A stretch of 32,711 bases of DNA from Akkermansiaceae bacterium. GTDB lineage: Bacteria; Verrucomicrobiota; Verrucomicrobiia; Verrucomicrobiales; Akkermansiaceae. A model generated the notes under the pieces. It worked only from the letters and a program-made list of their open reading frames with translations, did no database searches and was not told the origin of the DNA. This document shows, in pieces, positions 8,076 to 16,372 of the stretch. The DNA is taken from contig CANLKN010000039.1 in NCBI GenBank assembly GCA_947491475.1, positions 1 through 32,711 on the forward strand. Reading direction: 5' to 3'. A program made the translations under genes and the position numbers. The number at the start of each line of letters is the position of its first letter. Position 1 is the stretch's first letter.

Positions 8076-8786
8076 TCACAGCGCTCCGAAACGGCGGTGG
8101 CGGCGCTGGTATTCGCGCACGGCCTCGATCAGGTCGTTGCGGCGGAAGTCCGGCCAGAATTTTTTCACAATGACAATCTCGGCATAACTGATCTGCCAGA
8201 GCAGGAAATTCGAGACGCGCATTTCACCGGAGGTGCGGATGAGCAGGTCCGGGTCCGGGATGCCGGCGGTTTGCAGATGCGATGCAAACCGCGTGCAATC
8301 GATCTGCGAGGGCTCGATTTTTCCGGCGGCGGCATCCATTGCAAGGGATCGCGCGGCGGCAACGATTTCCTCGCGGCCACCGTAGGACAAGGCCAGCACC
8401 AGGGTCATCGCCGTGTGCCCGGCGGTCTGGGCGATGATCTTGTCGAGCAGCTTGCGGGTCTTGGCCGGCAGGCGGTCGAGTTGGCCGATGGCGGTCAGCC
8501 GGATGTTCTGCTTTTTGAGATCCTTGGCTTTTTCCGCGAGGAAACGGTCCAGCAGCTCCATCAGGGCCTTCACCTCGGATTCCGGACGGTTCCAGTTTTC
8601 AGAGGAAAACGCATAAACCGTTAGATACTCCACGCCCAGCTCGATGCAGGCGTCGGTGACTTCCCTGACAGATTCCGCCCCCGCGCGGTGGCCTTCGCGG
8701 CGCGGCAGTCCGCGCTCCTTGGCCCAGCGGCCGTTGCCGTCCATGATCACGGCGATGTGACGGGGGATGTCGGGGAATTCGGGCAT
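8076..8786 (-). CDS. uppS: Isoprenyl transferase (undecaprenyl diphosphate synthase)
   Basis: The 236-residue product has the cis-prenyltransferase signatures in order. IAVIMDGNGRWAKERGLPR at residues 10-30 includes the catalytic Asp; YAFSSENWNRPESEV is near residue 70, and LLIRTSGEMRVSNFLLWQ with SYAEIV is near residue 190. It adds isopentenyl units to farnesyl diphosphate to make the lipid carrier for peptidoglycan and O-antigen synthesis. I start at MPEFPDIPRH; the 33 codons further upstream translate a tandem repeat and are not part of the family. It follows purA by 52 bp and precedes the MBL gene by four. Confidence 0.96.
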   Translation of the reverse strand: MPEFPDIPRHIAVIMDGNGRWAKERGLPRREGHRAGAESVREVTDACIELGVEYLTVYAFSSENWNRPESEVKALMELLDRFLAEKAKDLKKQNIRLTAIGQLDRLPAKTRKLLDKIIAQTAGHTAMTLVLALSYGGREEIVAAARSLAMDAAAGKIEPSQIDCTRFASHLQTAGIPDPDLLIRTSGEMRVSNFLLWQISYAEIVIVKKFWPDFRRNDLIEAVREYQRRHRRFGAL

Positions 8787-8796
8787 GGTTGAAAAA

Positions 8797-8835
8797 TCGG
8801 TCGGATCAGACGGATCGGACGGATCGGACTGATCC
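8797..8835. repeat. 9-bp tandem repeat in the purA-uppS spacer
   Basis: On the minus strand the spacer holds four 9-base units in a row: GATCAGTCC, GATCCGTCC, GATCCGTCT, GATCCGACC. The repeat fills most of the space between two co-directional genes, leaving no room for a typical promoter. The unit contains GATC, so each copy could be Dam-methylated if the host has that enzyme. No role is apparent. Confidence 0.85.
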
Positions 8836-8838
8836 CTA

Positions 8839-10110
8839 TTATGATGCCACCAGGGTTTGCGTCCTGTCCGGGCCAACGCCGACAAACGCGATGGGTGCGC
8901 CGCAGAGTTCGCCGAGGCGGGTGAGATAGGCTTTCGCGCGTTCCGGCAGATCCTCGTAGCGGGTGCAGGCGGTGGTGTCGCTCTGCCAGCCGGGCAGCGA
9001 TTCGTAAACCGGCACGGCGCGGTCCCAGGCCGAGCGGTCGGCGGGTGGCAGGTCGTGGATTATCCCGTCGATGTCGTAGCCGGTGCAGATTTGCAGGGTT
9101 TCGTAGGCATCGAGGCCGTCCACGTTGGTGACGGCCAAGCCGGTGACACCATTGACCATGCAGGCGAAACGCAGCAATACCGTATCGAGCCAGCCGCAGC
9201 CGCGCGGGCGACCGGTGGTGGCTCCGAATTCACGACCGAGGCCGTGGAGGTAGTCGGAGAGTTCTTCATCGCAGGTGGGGAATGGGCCCGAGCCGACGCG
9301 GGTGGTGTAGGCCTTGCAAACGCCGATCACCGCGTCGATGGCAGTGGGCGGCAGGCCGGTGCCGGTGCAGGAACCGCCGGAGGTGGTGTTCGATGAAGTG
9401 ACGAAGGGATAAGTGCCGAAGTCGATATCAAGCAAGGTTCCCTGGGCACCTTCGAAAAGCAGGCTCTTGCCCGACTTCCATGCCGCGTGCAGCACCGGAA
9501 TGGTGTTGGTGACGTGGGGGCGGAGGCGCTCGAAGGCGGTGTAAACTTCGTCGATCACCTGGGCGGCATCGAAAGTGGTTAGATCATAACGGGCGAGAAC
9601 TTCATTCGCTTCGGCGCAACGGCGGGTGATTTGCGCCGTGGCGAATGCCTTGTCTAACAAATCCGCCATGCGCAGACCGCAGCGGTTGATCTTGTCGGCA
9701 TAGGCCGGACCGATGCCGCGTTTGGTGGTGCCGATCTTCTGATCGCCGAGCGAGGCCTCGCGGGCGGCGTCGAGCTCCTTGTGAAACGGCAGCACGACGT
9801 GGGTGCGGTCGGAAATGAGCAGCTTGTCCGGCGTGATGGCGATGCCCTGGCCCTCGATGCGTTCGATTTCCAGAACGAGCCCGACGGGATCCAGCACTAC
9901 GCCATTGCCGATGACGTTGGTCTTGTCGTCCCAGAGGATGCCGGATGGCAGCAGGTGGAGGACATATTTCCTGCCGCCGGCGATCACGGTGTGACCGGCG
10001 TTGTTGCCGCCCTGGCCGCGGATGACGACATCGGCGGATTCCGTGAGGTAATCGACGATCTTGCCCTTGCCTTCGTCCCCCCACTGGAGGCCGGTGATGA
10101 TGGTGTTCAT
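8839..10110 (-). CDS. purA: Adenylosuccinate synthetase
   Basis: The 423-residue protein matches PurA along its whole length. It has the GTP-binding loop GLQWGDEGKGKIVDYL at the start, GGNNAGHTV near residue 37, IGTTKRGIGPAYADK near residue 125 and GAQGTLLDIDFGTYPFVTSS near 215. It joins IMP and aspartate with GTP, the first committed step to AMP. The C-terminus is PIAFVGVGPDRTQTLV. The start ATG has no Shine-Dalgarno sequence; the 30 bp upstream are AT-rich and include a TATTATAAC-like stretch, perhaps an internal promoter. It follows carA, so nucleotide genes are grouped here. Confidence 0.97.
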   Translation of the reverse strand: MNTIITGLQWGDEGKGKIVDYLTESADVVIRGQGGNNAGHTVIAGGRKYVLHLLPSGILWDDKTNVIGNGVVLDPVGLVLEIERIEGQGIAITPDKLLISDRTHVVLPFHKELDAAREASLGDQKIGTTKRGIGPAYADKINRCGLRMADLLDKAFATAQITRRCAEANEVLARYDLTTFDAAQVIDEVYTAFERLRPHVTNTIPVLHAAWKSGKSLLFEGAQGTLLDIDFGTYPFVTSSNTTSGGSCTGTGLPPTAIDAVIGVCKAYTTRVGSGPFPTCDEELSDYLHGLGREFGATTGRPRGCGWLDTVLLRFACMVNGVTGLAVTNVDGLDAYETLQICTGYDIDGIIHDLPPADRSAWDRAVPVYESLPGWQSDTTACTRYEDLPERAKAYLTRLGELCGAPIAFVGVGPDRTQTLVAS

Positions 10111-10122
10111 GTTATAATATCA

Positions 10123-10140
10123 ATTCGCGTCCATTCGCGG
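10123..10140. repeat. Short ATTCGCG repeat in the carA-purA spacer
   Basis: Two copies of ATTCGCG with a 10-base period (ATTCGCGTCC then ATTCGCGGTT) lie in the 30-bp gap. This unit resembles a short intergenic repeat seen in several GC-rich bacterial genomes. No function is apparent. Confidence 0.5.
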
Positions 10141-11292
10141 TTAAATTTCTTTGGTTCTCTCTATCAATTCCGCAAACTCCTCGAAGAAGTAGGAGGCGTC
10201 GTTCGGGCCGGGGGCGGCTTCGGGGTGGTATTGGACGCTGAAGACGGGGAGTTGCTTGTGGCGCATGCCTTCGACGGTGCCGTCGTTGAGGTTGATGTGG
10301 GTGACTTCCACTTCGGGCGGCAGCGAATCCGCATCCACGGCGAAACCATGGTTTTGCGAGGTGATGGAGACTTTGCCGCTGCGCAGGTCCTTGACCGGTT
10401 GGTTGCCGCCGCGGTGGCCGAACTTGAGCTTGAAGGTCTTGCCGCCGAAGGCGTGGCCTAACAACTGGTTGCCGAGGCAGATGCCGAAGATCGGTTTCTT
10501 GCCGATGAGTTGGCGGAGCTCCTCGTGGATGTAATCGAGCGCCGCCGGATCGCCGGGGCCGTTGGAGAGGAAAATTCCGTCCGGATTTTTCGCGAGCACC
10601 TCGGCGGCGCTGGTGGTGGAGGGGACCACTTCGACCTCGAAGCCCGCCTGGCGCAGGCGGCGCAGGATGTTGAACTTGATGCCGAAGTCATAGGCGACGA
10701 TGCGGTGGCGCACCGGCGGCAGTTCCTCGTAAGGGCCGGCGTGGCCGGTGCAAACATTCGGCAGGATCCATTCGCGCGATTCGTCCTGCCAATGGTAGGC
10801 GGCATCCGTGGAAACTTCCTTCACGTAGTCCATGCCTTCCATCGATGGCGAAGCTTTCGCGGCGGCGATGGCTTCATCGGCAGTAAGTTCGGTGCTGACA
10901 CAGGCACGCATGGCACCGAGCGAACGCAGGTGCTTGGTGAGTGCGCGGGTATCGATGCCCTCGATGCCGAGGATGCCGTGGCCCGCGAGGTATGCGGCGA
11001 GCGGTTGGCTGGAACGCCAGTTTGAAGGCACCTCGCAGAGCTCGCCGATGACAAAAGCGCGGATGTGCGGTTCACAGGACTCGGCGTCCTCGGGATTGAC
11101 TCCGTAATTTCCGATCTGCGGGTAGGTCATGGCCACAATCTGCCCGCGGTAGGACGGATCGGTGATGACCTCCTGGTAGCCGGTCATGGAGGTGTTGAAA
11201 CAAATTTCCCCGGTGGTGGTTCCGGTGGCTCCGAACGCGGTTCCTTCGAAACAGCGTCCGTCTTCAAGGGCGAGAATGGCGGTTATGGGCAC
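10141..11292 (-). CDS. carA: Carbamoyl-phosphate synthase small subunit
   Basis: The 383-residue protein starts [20 protein letters not shown] and has the CarA N-terminal domain ([20 protein letters not shown]). The class I glutamine amidotransferase domain follows, with nucleophile Cys in [17 protein letters not shown] and the His-Glu pair in [12 protein letters not shown]. It releases ammonia from glutamine for the CarB subunit, feeding arginine and pyrimidine synthesis. CarB is not in the window. I start at the GTG of V-P-I-T-A-I-L-A-L, as in other CarA proteins; a TTG 13 codons upstream would add residues with no family match. It is the first gene of the minus-strand run that continues into purA. 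Confidence 0.96.
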   Translation of the reverse strand: MPITAILALEDGRCFEGTAFGATGTTTGEICFNTSMTGYQEVITDPSYRGQIVAMTYPQIGNYGVNPEDAESCEPHIRAFVIGELCEVPSNWRSSQPLAAYLAGHGILGIEGIDTRALTKHLRSLGAMRACVSTELTADEAIAAAKASPSMEGMDYVKEVSTDAAYHWQDESREWILPNVCTGHAGPYEELPPVRHRIVAYDFGIKFNILRRLRQAGFEVEVVPSTTSAAEVLAKNPDGIFLSNGPGDPAALDYIHEELRQLIGKKPIFGICLGNQLLGHAFGGKTFKLKFGHRGGNQPVKDLRSGKVSITSQNHGFAVDADSLPPEVEVTHINLNDGTVEGMRHKQLPVFSVQYHPEAAPGPNDASYFFEEFAELIERTKEI

Positions 11293-11339
11293 GGCGGGCG
11301 CGAAACTAGGCAGCCGCTCCGGGGGATGCAAGAGCGGGC

Positions 11340-11503
11340 TTACTCACGAGCCCGCGAATCGATCACAATCGTCACAGGACCGTCGTTCACGAGTGCGATT
11401 TTCATGTCACCGCCGAAGATACCCCGGGCGACGGGTTTGCCGGTTTCCCGCTGGATGGCGGCGCAGAATGCTTCGTAGAGTGGCTCGGAATGTTCCGGGT
11501 AGA
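11340..11503 (-). pseudogene. Second copy of the dtd 3' end
   Basis: The minus strand reads [52 protein letters not shown] and a stop. Aligned by eye with the last 52 residues of the intact dtd at 12182-12634 it differs at about seven positions. The DNA is clearly diverged as well, so this is not a fresh duplication. Similarity fades upstream of about 11500, where the intact gene has its SQFTL region. The fragment lies 47 bp before carA, where the end of a dtd-carA pair would be expected. The two copies are direct repeats flanking the nucleotidyltransferase unit. Confidence 0.88.
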
Positions 11504-11554
11504 GAATGCGCTCTGCTGCTTGCCGCGTCCGTGGCTGCGTGCTAGTGTTCCGCC

Positions 11555-11737
11555 ATGCCGGAAAATAACGGGGAAATGATCCGCAAGCGAGTTGGTGGCA
11601 GCATGCGCAACATTCCCATCATGAGGCGGGTGGAAAGCTTGCGCGAAAACGCCCGATTCCTCCGCAAACAAACCCGCTGGATGCCCCCTGCCGACGATGG
11701 AACCCTCATTCGAAAAACTGTTGGTGCACCTCGCTGA
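11555..11737 (+). CDS. Small basic protein upstream of a nucleotidyltransferase
   Basis: This 60-residue reading frame begins MPENNGEMIRKRVGGSMRNI and is strongly basic, with several Arg and Lys. It overlaps the start of the nucleotidyltransferase gene by 41 bp in another frame. I do not recognise a family. The pairing of a small gene with an overlapping DUF6036-like gene would fit a toxin-antitoxin or abortive-infection pair, but the overlap is larger than usual and the frame could be spurious. The unit is flanked by repeats of dtd, which suggests it was acquired. Confidence 0.4.
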   Translation: MPENNGEMIRKRVGGSMRNIPIMRRVESLRENARFLRKQTRWMPPADDGTLIRKTVGAPR

Positions 11738-12167
11738 CGGGGAGGTGGATTTCATCCTGGTGGGCGGCTTGGCGGTCACCTTGCAGGGATACGTCCGCTT
11801 CACTGAGGACGTGGACATCCTGCTATCCAATGAGCCCGCCAACATCCGTCGTTTCATGGATGTGATGGGGGTTTTTGGGGAAGGATTTGCAAGGGAGTTG
11901 ACGCCGGATGATTTCCTGGACGAGGAAGGCGCGGTCCGGATCATTGAGGAACTGGAGGAATGCCAACTCGACGTGTTCACGGTGATAGCCGGCCGCAAGT
12001 ATGCGGATGTCTTGGTGGATGCCGATCATTTTGATGTCCGCGGCCGGATCGTTCGCTACGCATCGAAGGCCTCGCTCATCGCTTGGAAAGAGCGCTCCGT
12101 CCGGGAAAAGGACCGTATCGACGCTGCCGCGCTGCGTCGCTTGTTAGAGAGCCAGTCGGGTGGTTGA
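11697..12167 (+). CDS. Nucleotidyltransferase-fold protein (DUF6036-like)
   Basis: The 156-residue protein has the minimal nucleotidyltransferase motif FILVGGLAVTLQG followed by RFTEDVDILLS. This is the GG...DxD pattern that binds nucleotide and metal. It is followed by an Asp/Glu-rich middle and a C-terminal YASKASLIAWKERSVREKDR helix typical of DUF6036 and AbiEii-like proteins. Related proteins are found in toxin-antitoxin and phage-defence loci, where some add nucleotides to tRNA or to protein. The gene is inserted against the direction of the surrounding operon and sits between two dtd 3' ends. Its stop is 15 bp from the dtd stop. Function as a toxin is a guess. Confidence 0.75.
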   Translation: MEPSFEKLLVHLADGEVDFILVGGLAVTLQGYVRFTEDVDILLSNEPANIRRFMDVMGVFGEGFARELTPDDFLDEEGAVRIIEELEECQLDVFTVIAGRKYADVLVDADHFDVRGRIVRYASKASLIAWKERSVREKDRIDAAALRRLLESQSGG

Positions 12168-12181
12168 TCAGAAAGACCGGA

Positions 12182-12634
12182 TCACTCGCGCGCCCGGCTG
12201 TCCATGACGATGGTCACCGGACCGTCGTTGATGAGGGAAACCTGCATGTCGCCGCCGAAGACGCCGCGGGCAACGGGTTTGCCGGTTTCCCGCTGGATGG
12301 CGGCGCAGAACGCTTCGTAGAGCGGTTCGGAATGTGCTGGGGCCGCCGCGCGGATGAACGACGGGCGGTTGCCCTTCTTGGTGGAGGCGTGCAGGGTGAA
12401 CTGGCTGACCACCATGACCTGGCCGCCGGTTTCGGCCACCGAGAGGTTCATTTTCCCCTCGGCATCGCCGAAAATCCGCATTCTGGCGATCTTGCCGGCG
12501 AGCCAATCGACATCCGAAGCGTCGTCGATTTCCTCCACGCCGAGCAGCACCAGCAAGCCGGGGCCGACGCGGGAAATCATTTCGCCGTCGATGGCCACCG
12601 AGGCTTCGGTCACTCGTTGGATCACCGCTCGCAT
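12182..12634 (-). CDS. dtd: D-aminoacyl-tRNA deacylase
   Basis: The 150-residue protein is a full-length Dtd: [18 protein letters not shown] at the start, then [20 protein letters not shown]. The catalytic SQFTLHAST motif is near residue 90 and [15 protein letters not shown] ends it, containing the Gly-cisPro pair that reads the chirality of the substrate. It removes D-amino acids (and glycine) wrongly attached to tRNA. It starts nine bases after the ROK gene stop, so the two are likely co-transcribed. Its 3' end is repeated at 11340-11503, beyond an inserted gene pair. Confidence 0.96.
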   Translation of the reverse strand: MRAVIQRVTEASVAIDGEMISRVGPGLLVLLGVEEIDDASDVDWLAGKIARMRIFGDAEGKMNLSVAETGGQVMVVSQFTLHASTKKGNRPSFIRAAAPAHSEPLYEAFCAAIQRETGKPVARGVFGGDMQVSLINDGPVTIVMDSRARE

Positions 12635-12643
12635 GAGACCGTA

Positions 12644-13663
12644 TCAGGCGTGATTTCCAAATGCCAACTGCATCGCCTTGCGCGCGCTGCCGTAAGCGGC
12701 GGCCCCGTCGCCGCCGATGGCCCACTCGATGCGGGTGGTCGGTTCGTGCGGTGGCAGCGGGCAACGCTGGTAGGGGAGCATCGCCCGCTCGGCGAAGCCT
12801 TTGCGGACTTCCTCGATGAACCAATCGCGGAAACTGGTTTCGGACAAACCGCCGCCGATGGTGATGAGACCGGGATCCAGAATGCTGGCGAGGTCGCCGA
12901 GGCCGTGGCCGAGCACGTTGGCTTGCAGCGCGAAAATTTCGCGGGCGAGGGCATCGCCGTGTTCGGCGAAGTCGCGGAGTTTGAATGCCTTGGCCTCGAT
13001 GGTCTCAGCGGACGTGGCCAGCGGGTGTTGCGCGTTTTCCGGGCGGGCGAGGGCTTTTGCGAGTTGGCGGCGCAGGGCCATGAGCGAGACCCAGCCTTCG
13101 AGGCAGCCCTTGCGGCCGCGGCCGTCCACCGGCAGCTCGCCATCTTCAAACCGCGGCACCGAGAGATCGCCGACTTCCAGCGCGAGGCCGTTGTTTCCCT
13201 CGTAAAGCACGCCGCCCGGCAGGACCAGACCGCCGCCCAGCCCGGTGCCGGGTGCCACGTAGAGCAGACCGCCGCTGTGCTCCGGGCGATACATCCACTC
13301 GCCGAAGGCCGCCGCATTGCAATCGTTGGTCATGAAAACCGGCTTGCCTATTTCCTTGGAAAACCCGCTGCGGATGTCGGTGCCCACCCAGTCGTCGCCG
13401 AGGTTGGCCTTGCCCCAGACCACGCCGTTGGAGCACGGGGCGGGGACATCGAGCCCGACGGCGGCGATTTCCTCCACGCTGATGCCGACGTTTGCGGCGA
13501 GTTTTTCCATCGCCTCGCGCAGTTGGCCGAAGGTGCGCCGGTAGCCATCCTTGACGAAGCTCGGCACTTCCACGATGCCGCCGGACGGTTCGCCAGCGGC
13601 ATCGACGAGCATGCATTTGATGGTGGAACCTCCGATATCCAGTCCGGCGAAGTGGGTTTTCAT
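12644..13663 (-). CDS. ROK family sugar kinase (glucokinase-like)
   Basis: The 339-residue protein has the ROK phosphate-binding start FAGLDIGGSTIKCMLVDAAG, the catalytic Asp in FMTNDCNAAAFGEW and the glycine-rich VAPGTGLGGGLVLPGG. It has LEVGDLSV-like residues before the metal-binding loop and ends with LDPGLITIGGGLSET. ROK proteins phosphorylate glucose, mannose or amino sugars, or act as repressors; no helix-turn-helix is present here, so kinase is favoured. The zinc-binding loop, usually C-x-C-G-x-x-G-C, reads GRGRKGCLEGW, keeping only the last Cys. I start at MKTHFAGLDIGG. It is followed by dtd and diverges from the rhamnosidase gene, hinting at sugar use. Confidence 0.85.
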   Translation of the reverse strand: MKTHFAGLDIGGSTIKCMLVDAAGEPSGGIVEVPSFVKDGYRRTFGQLREAMEKLAANVGISVEEIAAVGLDVPAPCSNGVVWGKANLGDDWVGTDIRSGFSKEIGKPVFMTNDCNAAAFGEWMYRPEHSGGLLYVAPGTGLGGGLVLPGGVLYEGNNGLALEVGDLSVPRFEDGELPVDGRGRKGCLEGWVSLMALRRQLAKALARPENAQHPLATSAETIEAKAFKLRDFAEHGDALAREIFALQANVLGHGLGDLASILDPGLITIGGGLSETSFRDWFIEEVRKGFAERAMLPYQRCPLPPHEPTTRIEWAIGGDGAAAYGSARKAMQLAFGNHA

Positions 13664-13795
13664 GTGGGGCGTTGGTTGGCGTGTGCTTGCGTGCGGCGCA
13701 GCGCTTATCAGATGGGAATTCCTGCGGCAAGAGGCGACAGCGATGTGATTCAACACCCCATCGTTTGCACTGGACAGCACGGGAAGCGGGCCGGG

Positions 13796-16177
13796 ATGAT
13801 CCGGCCAACCTGTTTGACGATGAATGCCCGATCCATGTTAGCCGCCGCCCTTGCCATGTCTGCCGCTCCGGCGCAGGCGGGGTCCGAAACGAAATTCAGC
13901 GCCGCGCTGCCGGTCTGGCCGGCGGGTTTGGAAAAGGAGCGCAACATCCAGGCGGTGTTCCGCGCGACCTTCGAGGTGCCGGAGGGCAAGGAGCTTAGCC
14001 TCAGGCTCACCGCGGCATCGCTTTACCGGTTTTCGGTGAACGGAGCTTTCGCCGGTCATGGTCCGGCACGCGGCGGACATGGTTTCAACCGCGTGGACGA
14101 GTATCCGCTAAGCAAACATCTGCACCCGGGAAAAAACGAGCTGGTCATCGAGGTGGCGGGATATAACTGCAACAGTTATTATCTATTGGACCAGCCATCG
14201 TTCCTGCAGGCGGAAATCATCGTCGGCGCTCAAGTGCTCGCCGCCACCGGAGTGAAAGGATTCGAGACGTTCATCGACCGCTCGCGCGTTCAAAAAGCGC
14301 AGCGCTACAGTTTCCAGCGCACGTTTTCGGAAATCTGGCGGCTGCCAGGGAAATGGGAGCCCGCAGAGAGCGCGGTGGGCACTGCCCTGCCGCTGGCCAC
14401 GAGGCGCGTGCCTTATTCCACCTTCGAGCTGCGCCGCCCGACCGCCCACCTCGCGGCGGGCACGGTGGAAGTGGGCGAACTGCCGAAGCGCCTTTGGAAG
14501 GACCGCTCGCTCACGCTGGTGGGCCCGAAGTTCGCCGGCTTCCCGGAGAACGAACTGGAAACCATTCCGTCCATCGAACTGCAGGCGGTGAGAACCGTCG
14601 CCAGCGGTCCGGCCGGGAAGGAGATCAAGCTCGGTTCTAACAGTTTTCACACGCTCGACTTCGGCACCAACTTCACCGGCTTCATCGGCGCCACGGTGAC
14701 GGTGCGCGAAAAGACCCGCCTGTTTTTCACTTTCGATGAAATCCTCACCAAGGGAGATGTGGATTGGAAGCGCATGCAATGTGTCAACATCGTCCAATAC
14801 GAACTTGAGCCGGGCACCTATCAGATCGAGTCCTTCGAGCCCTACACGATGCGCTATCTCAAGTTGCTGGTGCTGGAGGGCGATTGCGATTTCGGCGATC
14901 TCTATCTGCGCGAGCTGGTGAATCCGGACGCCGCGCGCGGCACCTTCGCCACCAGCGACGCGCGCTTCAACCGCATCTTCGAGGCCGCGCGACAGACCTT
15001 CCAGCAGAACGCCACGGATGTCTTCATGGACTGCCCGTCGCGCGAGCGCGCCGGCTGGCTGTGCGACAGTTTCTTCACCGCGCGCGTGGCGCTGGACTTG
15101 TGCGGCGATACCACGGTGGAGAAGAACTTTTATGAGAACTTCGAGCGCTCTCCCTCGTTCCCCCACATTCCGGACGGGATGCTGCCGATGTGTTTCCCTG
15201 CGGATCACAACGATGGCGTATTCATCCCGAACTGGGCGATGTGGTTCGTGCTCCAGCTTGAGGAATATGCCGTGCGCAGCGGCGACCGCCAGCTCGTCGA
15301 TGCCCTGCGCCCGCGGGTGCTCGGGCTCTTCGATTATTTCAAGCCGTTTGAAAACTCCGACGGCTTGCTGGAAAAACTTGAGAGCTGGATCTTCGTGGAG
15401 TGGTCCAAGGCCAACGGGCTGGTGCAGGATGTGAACTATCCGACCAACATGATCTACGCCGCCGCGCTGGATTCCGCGGCACGGTTATATGATATGCCGG
15501 AACTCGCGGAAAAGGCCGGCCGCATGCGCGAAACCATCCGCAAGCAATCGTTTGACGGCACGTTTTTCGTCGATAACGCATTGCGCAAGGAGGACGGCAA
15601 ACTCGAGGTCACCACCAACCGCACCGAGGCCTGCCAGTATTATGCCTTTTACTTCGGAGTCGCCACGACGGAATCCCACCCGGAACTGTGGCGCACGCTG
15701 GTCGAGGACTTCGGCCCCGGCCGCAAGCAGACCAAGGCGCATCCGGAAATCCACCCCGCCAATTTCCTCATCGGCAATGTGCTGCGGCTCGAACTGCTTT
15801 CGCGCGATGGCCGGGCCCGGCAGTTGTTGGATGAATCGATCGGCTATCTTCTCTACATGGCGGATCTCACCGGCACGCTGTGGGAGCACGATTCGCATGT
15901 GGCGAGTTGCAACCATGGCTTCGCCTCGCATGCGTCGCATGTCTTTTACCGCGATGTGCTGGGCTTTCATCAAGTGGACCGCCTGAAGCGGAGAATCGAG
16001 CTGCATTTCAACGACCTGCCGCTCGATTGGTGCGAGGGTTCGATGCCCACGGCGGACGGGCCGCTCAAACTGCGCTGGTGGAAGGACGGCGAAAAAACCG
16101 CCTACAGTTTGGAGGTGCCGGAGGGCTGGCAGGTGGAGGTTTCCAATCCATCCGGCAGGGAGCTGGTCCGGCACTGA
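13796..16177 (+). CDS. GH78-type alpha-L-rhamnosidase, secreted
   Basis: The product has about 793 residues. A signal peptide (ARSMLAAALAMSAAPAQA) is followed by beta-sandwich domains that include SLYRFSVNGAFAGHGPARGG and an (alpha/alpha)6 barrel. The barrel contains DVFMDCPSRERAGWLCDSFF, which matches the D-C-P-x-R-E-R catalytic motif of GH78 enzymes and carries the acidic residues needed to release terminal rhamnose. Later pieces such as LWEHDSHVASCNHGFASHAS are also typical. It would act outside the cytoplasm on rhamnose-rich glycans or flavonoid glycosides. The start is the first ATG of the hydrophobic leader; one eight codons on (13820) is equally possible. It diverges from the ROK kinase. 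Confidence 0.88.
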   Translation: MIRPTCLTMNARSMLAAALAMSAAPAQAGSETKFSAALPVWPAGLEKERNIQAVFRATFEVPEGKELSLRLTAASLYRFSVNGAFAGHGPARGGHGFNRVDEYPLSKHLHPGKNELVIEVAGYNCNSYYLLDQPSFLQAEIIVGAQVLAATGVKGFETFIDRSRVQKAQRYSFQRTFSEIWRLPGKWEPAESAVGTALPLATRRVPYSTFELRRPTAHLAAGTVEVGELPKRLWKDRSLTLVGPKFAGFPENELETIPSIELQAVRTVASGPAGKEIKLGSNSFHTLDFGTNFTGFIGATVTVREKTRLFFTFDEILTKGDVDWKRMQCVNIVQYELEPGTYQIESFEPYTMRYLKLLVLEGDCDFGDLYLRELVNPDAARGTFATSDARFNRIFEAARQTFQQNATDVFMDCPSRERAGWLCDSFFTARVALDLCGDTTVEKNFYENFERSPSFPHIPDGMLPMCFPADHNDGVFIPNWAMWFVLQLEEYAVRSGDRQLVDALRPRVLGLFDYFKPFENSDGLLEKLESWIFVEWSKANGLVQDVNYPTNMIYAAALDSAARLYDMPELAEKAGRMRETIRKQSFDGTFFVDNALRKEDGKLEVTTNRTEACQYYAFYFGVATTESHPELWRTLVEDFGPGRKQTKAHPEIHPANFLIGNVLRLELLSRDGRARQLLDESIGYLLYMADLTGTLWEHDSHVASCNHGFASHASHVFYRDVLGFHQVDRLKRRIELHFNDLPLDWCEGSMPTADGPLKLRWWKDGEKTAYSLEVPEGWQVEVSNPSGRELVRH

Positions 16178-16372
16178 ACTCCGGCGGTCCTCACCCCGGC
16201 GGCGCGGCGACCTGCGCGAGTGTTTCCATCACCGCGCTCACCGATGCCGTCGGAGGTGCCAGGGCAGCGCGAAGCAACCGTCAGGCTGCGGGCCAGGAAA
16301 TGCAGGCGGCAAAGCCCGCTTTCGTCGAAAATCACCGAGCCCTCGCGATCGACAATGGATTCAACGGGTTCA

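Noticed and set aside
12083-16177. A single open frame of 1364 codons on the plus strand
   Set aside because: Its first 570 codons are the antisense of dtd and the ROK kinase and show no family. Only the part from about 13796 is the rhamnosidase; the rest is open because GC-rich DNA has few stops.
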